NCBI GenBank assembly: GCA_029259715.1
Contig: JAJDEP010000003.1
Span: 124,001 to 188,000, forward strand
Length of the DNA: 64,000 nucleotides
From: Planctomycetota bacterium
GTDB lineage: Bacteria; Planctomycetota; B15-G4
Direction: 5' to 3'
A program made the position numbers and the translations under genes. The notes under the pieces were generated by a model. It did not search any database. It was not told the origin of the DNA and worked only from the letters and a program-made list of their open reading frames with translations. Below, piece by piece: positions 61,189 through 64,000 of this stretch (positions are counted from its first letter, which is position 1; each line of letters opens with the position of its first letter).

Positions 61189-63999
61189 TCAGTAGGTCTC
61201 GTCGACGATGCCCGGGGGCAGGTCCTCGATGACGCTTTCGCGGTAGTGGCGTGACTGGATCGTCGCCAGGGCGCGACGGAAGGCATCGCGCACCTGGGCG
61301 TCCTTCAGGGCCCGCGGCTGCACCTCCCGCAGCACGTCGACCATGTAGATGTCGGCGCCGATGCCCTGGGTGGCCACGTCGAGCACGATCACCACCACCG
61401 GCGGCGCGTCACTGTCGTCGAGGCACCGTTCGAGGACGTCTGCCAGGTACACGTCGGCGTCGATGCTGGTCGCCGCGCCCCGCCAGGCGTCGAGCAGCCG
61501 CGGGTGCTGCAGCTGCTTCGCGTGCAGCTCGTTGAGCAGGTCCGTCATGTAGATGTCGGTGCCCACGGTCTGCGCGGCCAGGTCCAGCAGGCGCGCGGCC
61601 ACGTCGGGCATGAGCCCGTCCCGCTCCAGGGTCTCGCCCATGATGTCCGCGGCATAGACGTCGGTGTCCAGCGTCGCCAGGGCTGCCAGGAAGGCGTCGC
61701 TCACCGCGCCGTTGGGCGCCCGGTCGTCGATGACATCGCCGAGCAGGTCGGCCATGTAGACATCGGTCTGCAGGCACTCGGCGGCCACCCGCAGCAGGTC
61801 GGCCAGCTCGGCATCGGAGAGCTCGGCGTCGTCGACCAGGTCGGTCATCACGCTCGCCATGTAGACGTCGCTGTCCAGCGCGCTCAGCGCCTCGATGTAA
61901 GCGGCGCGCAGGCTGCTGTCCCGCAGTCCCCGCCCGCCCAGCTCGCTGAGCAGGTCGGCGCGGTAGACGTCCGCCTCGATCGCCGCGACGGTGCCGAGCA
62001 GCAGGTGCCGGCGCTGCGCGTCGCTCAGCTCGGCCTCGTCGAGCAGGGCGGTGACGTAGCTCACGCGCACATGGTCGCCGCGCACGCGGTCGATCTCGGC
62101 GAGCACGCCGTCGACGCCGCTGCGCTTCAGGATGCGCTCGACGCGGCCCTCGACGTCGAGCCCCAGCTCGTAGATCAAGGCCGGCATCGACTCCACCAGC
62201 CAGGCGCGCCCCTCGGGCTCGAAGGCACGGTTCTCGCCGTGACGGCGGAAGCGCACCCGGTCACCGTCGTCGTCGCCGACGATCTCGAGTTGCGCGATGG
62301 TCTCGTCGTCCTCGAGCTGCTTGATCACGATCTCGGCGTCGTCACCGAGCGGCGCGAAGCCCCGGTCGTCGGCTCGGATCTCGACGTCGCCCTCGATGCG
62401 GACGTCCCAACCGGAGCCGTTCTCGGTCCGGCGGATACGCCGCGTGTCGTCGTCGATCGACAGCGAGAACTGCCCGTTGAAGGCGTGGCCGGGCCGGGCT
62501 TCGTCGCGCATGAGCTGCCGCGGACGCACCGGCGTCACAGGCACCGGCGGAATCGTGAGGATGGAGCGGACGCCCGCGACCGGGGCCACGGGAGCGACGG
62601 GCGGGACCGATGGCACGGGCGGAATGTCGGGCCAGACCGCGGTGTCCTGCGCCAGGCGCAGCAGGGGCAGCGTCAGGACCTGGGTCGCGCGCACAGAATC
62701 CAAGGCCGGCCAGGTCATGGCCGCCGGCAGCGAGAGCAGGTCGGCCTCCGAGACGCCCCACACGATGGGATCGTCGACCGGAGCCACCGGCTGCTTCGGC
62801 TTCACGGCATCCGGCCACGCCTTCTGGCTGTCACACCCATCGGCCCCGGGAACGAAGGCCCTGGGCGCCGGAGGAAGATCGGGCATCGGCCAAGCGTGCG
62901 GGTTGGGCGCCGGGTGCGGGTGGGGTGCCGGGTGCGGGTTCGGCGCCGGGTGCGGGTTCGGCGCCGGATGCGGGTTGGGCGCCGGATGCGGATAGGGCGC
63001 CGGATGCGGATAGGGCGCCGGCCGCGGGTCCGGTGCCGGCCGCGGGTCGGGCGTCGGCCACGCGAGCGGTGCCTGCTTGGATGCAGCGTCACAGGCGTCG
63101 GCGCGCGGGGTAGAGACGCGGGCCTTGCCCCGTCCAGCACCACCGCGGATGGCCCCACCCCCGCCGTGACCGGTGCCGATCAGATTGATCCCGGACACCG
63201 CTCCGGCGCGGCCGGTGCTCACACTCGCATGCGCGCCGCTGTTCGTGTTGGGCGCCGACGCAGACGCCCCCGTGCTCACCGATCCGCCGATGGTCACGGT
63301 CTGGCGCGTGAAGGTCACCGTGCGGCCCGAGGCCTGCCGCTCGCCGAGGGTCATGTGGATGCCCTCGTCGTCGACACGGATGATCACGGTTTCGCCGTCG
63401 GTGCTCGCCCCGTCATCCACCGCCAGGCCGAGCGCCGATTGCAGCGACGTCACCAGCGAAGCCGGCGCCGGATCGAGGCGCATCACGCGCTGCGTGTTCT
63501 CTGTGAGTGCAACGGGAGCGGCCGCCGGATCCGCAGCCGTCTCGACCAGACGCGGCGCCTCGATGGCGTCGAAGGGATCGACCGGTTCAGGCGTTTCGTC
63601 GTGCGTCGCCGCGATGACCTGGACGCCCGAGAGCCCCAGGCACAGCACCGCGCAAGCGACCCACGTGGGCATCAGGGCCCGGCGGGACGGACTGCGCCGG
63701 TCGCGGTCGTCGTCGAGCACGGCGAGCAGTCGCCCCTCGATCTGACTGCGCCGCGCCATGGCCAGGGTGGAGGTCGCCGGCACGCCGGTGCTCACGAAGG
63801 CCCGGGCGATGCCCAGGAGATGCGTGGCATAGGTGCTCGGCCGCGAGCCCGCGGCGAGGACCTCGTCGTCGCAGGCCTGCTCGCGCTCGCTGCGAATGCG
63901 CCGCGCCACCATCCACGTGAGCGGATGGAACCAGTAGAGCGCCGAGACGATGCCGCCCAGCAACTGGTCGAGGGCGTCGCCGCGACGGATGTGAGCCAC
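61189..63999 (-). CDS. BlaR1-like M56 family protein, 3' part (truncated by window edge)
   Basis: The reading frame runs off the window, so the N-terminus is missing. The first residues (VAHIRRGD) complete the H-E-x-x-H zinc motif of M56/BlaR1 peptidases. YWFHPLTWMVARRIRSEREQACDDEVL follows, with the third ligand in EQACDD. A membrane helix (PTWVACAVLCLGLSGVQVIA) ends this part. The rest, periplasmic, contains a Pro-His repeat zone (62894-63055), a beta region (~62100-62500) and eight ~38-residue helical units centred on D-V-Y-M-A-D-L-L. M56 proteins sense antibiotics or envelope stress by cleaving a repressor; no blaI-like gene is in the window. Confidence 0.78.
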   Translation of the reverse strand: MAHIRRGDALDQLLGGIVSALYWFHPLTWMVARRIRSEREQACDDEVLAAGSRPSTYATHLLGIARAFVSTGVPATSTLAMARRSQIEGRLLAVLDDDRDRRSPSRRALMPTWVACAVLCLGLSGVQVIAATHDETPEPVDPFDAIEAPRLVETAADPAAAPVALTENTQRVMRLDPAPASLVTSLQSALGLAVDDGASTDGETVIIRVDDEGIHMTLGERQASGRTVTFTRQTVTIGGSVSTGASASAPNTNSGAHASVSTGRAGAVSGINLIGTGHGGGGAIRGGAGRGKARVSTPRADACDAASKQAPLAWPTPDPRPAPDPRPAPYPHPAPYPHPAPNPHPAPNPHPAPNPHPAPHPHPAPNPHAWPMPDLPPAPRAFVPGADGCDSQKAWPDAVKPKQPVAPVDDPIVWGVSEADLLSLPAAMTWPALDSVRATQVLTLPLLRLAQDTAVWPDIPPVPSVPPVAPVAPVAGVRSILTIPPVPVTPVRPRQLMRDEARPGHAFNGQFSLSIDDDTRRIRRTENGSGWDVRIEGDVEIRADDRGFAPLGDDAEIVIKQLEDDETIAQLEIVGDDDGDRVRFRRHGENRAFEPEGRAWLVESMPALIYELGLDVEGRVERILKRSGVDGVLAEIDRVRGDHVRVSYVTALLDEAELSDAQRRHLLLGTVAAIEADVYRADLLSELGGRGLRDSSLRAAYIEALSALDSDVYMASVMTDLVDDAELSDAELADLLRVAAECLQTDVYMADLLGDVIDDRAPNGAVSDAFLAALATLDTDVYAADIMGETLERDGLMPDVAARLLDLAAQTVGTDIYMTDLLNELHAKQLQHPRLLDAWRGAATSIDADVYLADVLERCLDDSDAPPVVVIVLDVATQGIGADIYMVDVLREVQPRALKDAQVRDAFRRALATIQSRHYRESVIEDLPPGIVDETY
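62894..63055. repeat. 18-bp tandem repeat in the M56 gene
   Basis: Nine copies of an 18-bp unit (consensus near GGTGCGGGTTCGGCGCCG on the plus strand) encode hexapeptides of P-x-P-H/R-P-A, where x is Asp, Tyr, Asn or His. Frame is preserved by any copy-number change. Confidence 0.88.
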
Positions 64000-64000
64000 C

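Noticed and set aside
61230..63055. Evenly spaced repeats that could suggest a CRISPR array.
   Set aside because: The repeats are in-frame coding repeats within one protein, with no unique spacers.

Overview
The window is about 64 kb of very GC-rich, densely coded bacterial chromosome with no rRNA, tRNA, CRISPR array, transposase or phage gene that I can see. Many secreted proteins, FG-GAP/ASPIC-UnbV and dockerin-like modules, a lamin-tail-domain protein, giant kinase-type regulators, a Gld-type ABC system, TrmFO and frequent GTG/TTG starts point to a Planctomycetota-like or other deep-branching, multi-domain-rich Gram-negative lineage. That assignment is an inference from gene content; no marker gene here settles it.

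Layout. 1-5 kb: the end of a HEAT-repeat protein, a large secreted protein of unknown function, cysteine desulfurase (SufS) and a hotdog thioesterase. 5-10 kb: a secreted lamin-tail protein, then a four-gene pseudopilin operon. 10-14 kb: TrmFO, then a di-haem cytochrome c peroxidase lipoprotein coupled to a YtkA/FixH-like lipoprotein, divergent from a TetR regulator. 14-25 kb: a probable sigma-54 locus. Two divergent genes, a four-repeat secreted protein and a PD40-type secreted beta-propeller-like protein, each have a -24/-12 promoter, with a 12-bp palindrome between them. Next to them lies a 1628-residue regulator (kinase-like, TPR, GAF, sigma-54 AAA+, Fis HTH). A paralogue of the four-repeat protein follows. 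25-30 kb: an FG-GAP/dockerin secreted protein and an SLC12-like transporter. 30-35 kb: a tandem array of four paralogous exported proteins plus a C-terminal stump of a fifth copy. 35-41 kb: an AddAB-type helicase-nuclease pair. 41-47 kb: a bacterioferritin-like protein, a Gld-type ABC operon (ATPase, permease, GldG-like, DUF4340) and a pilin-like protein. 47-50 kb: a HisKA-HisKA-receiver-cyclase fusion overlapping a class-II cyclic-nucleotide phosphodiesterase gene, then a small lipoprotein. 50-58 kb: secreted proteins, a stand-alone receiver, a hybrid histidine kinase and MgtE. 58-64 kb: a small unknown protein, HspQ, a DUF885 metallopeptidase-like protein and the 3' part of a BlaR1-like M56 protein with unusual repeats.

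Three candidates for less-described biology stand out. The first is the sigma-54 locus at 13.9-22.8 kb, where promoter pair, palindrome and activator sit together. The second is the cyclase/phosphodiesterase pair at 47.5-49.9 kb, which could make and destroy cAMP from one transcript. The third is the tandem array at 29.9-34.7 kb, with variable N-terminal halves, nearly constant C-terminal halves and a leftover stump that suggests recombination or gene conversion.
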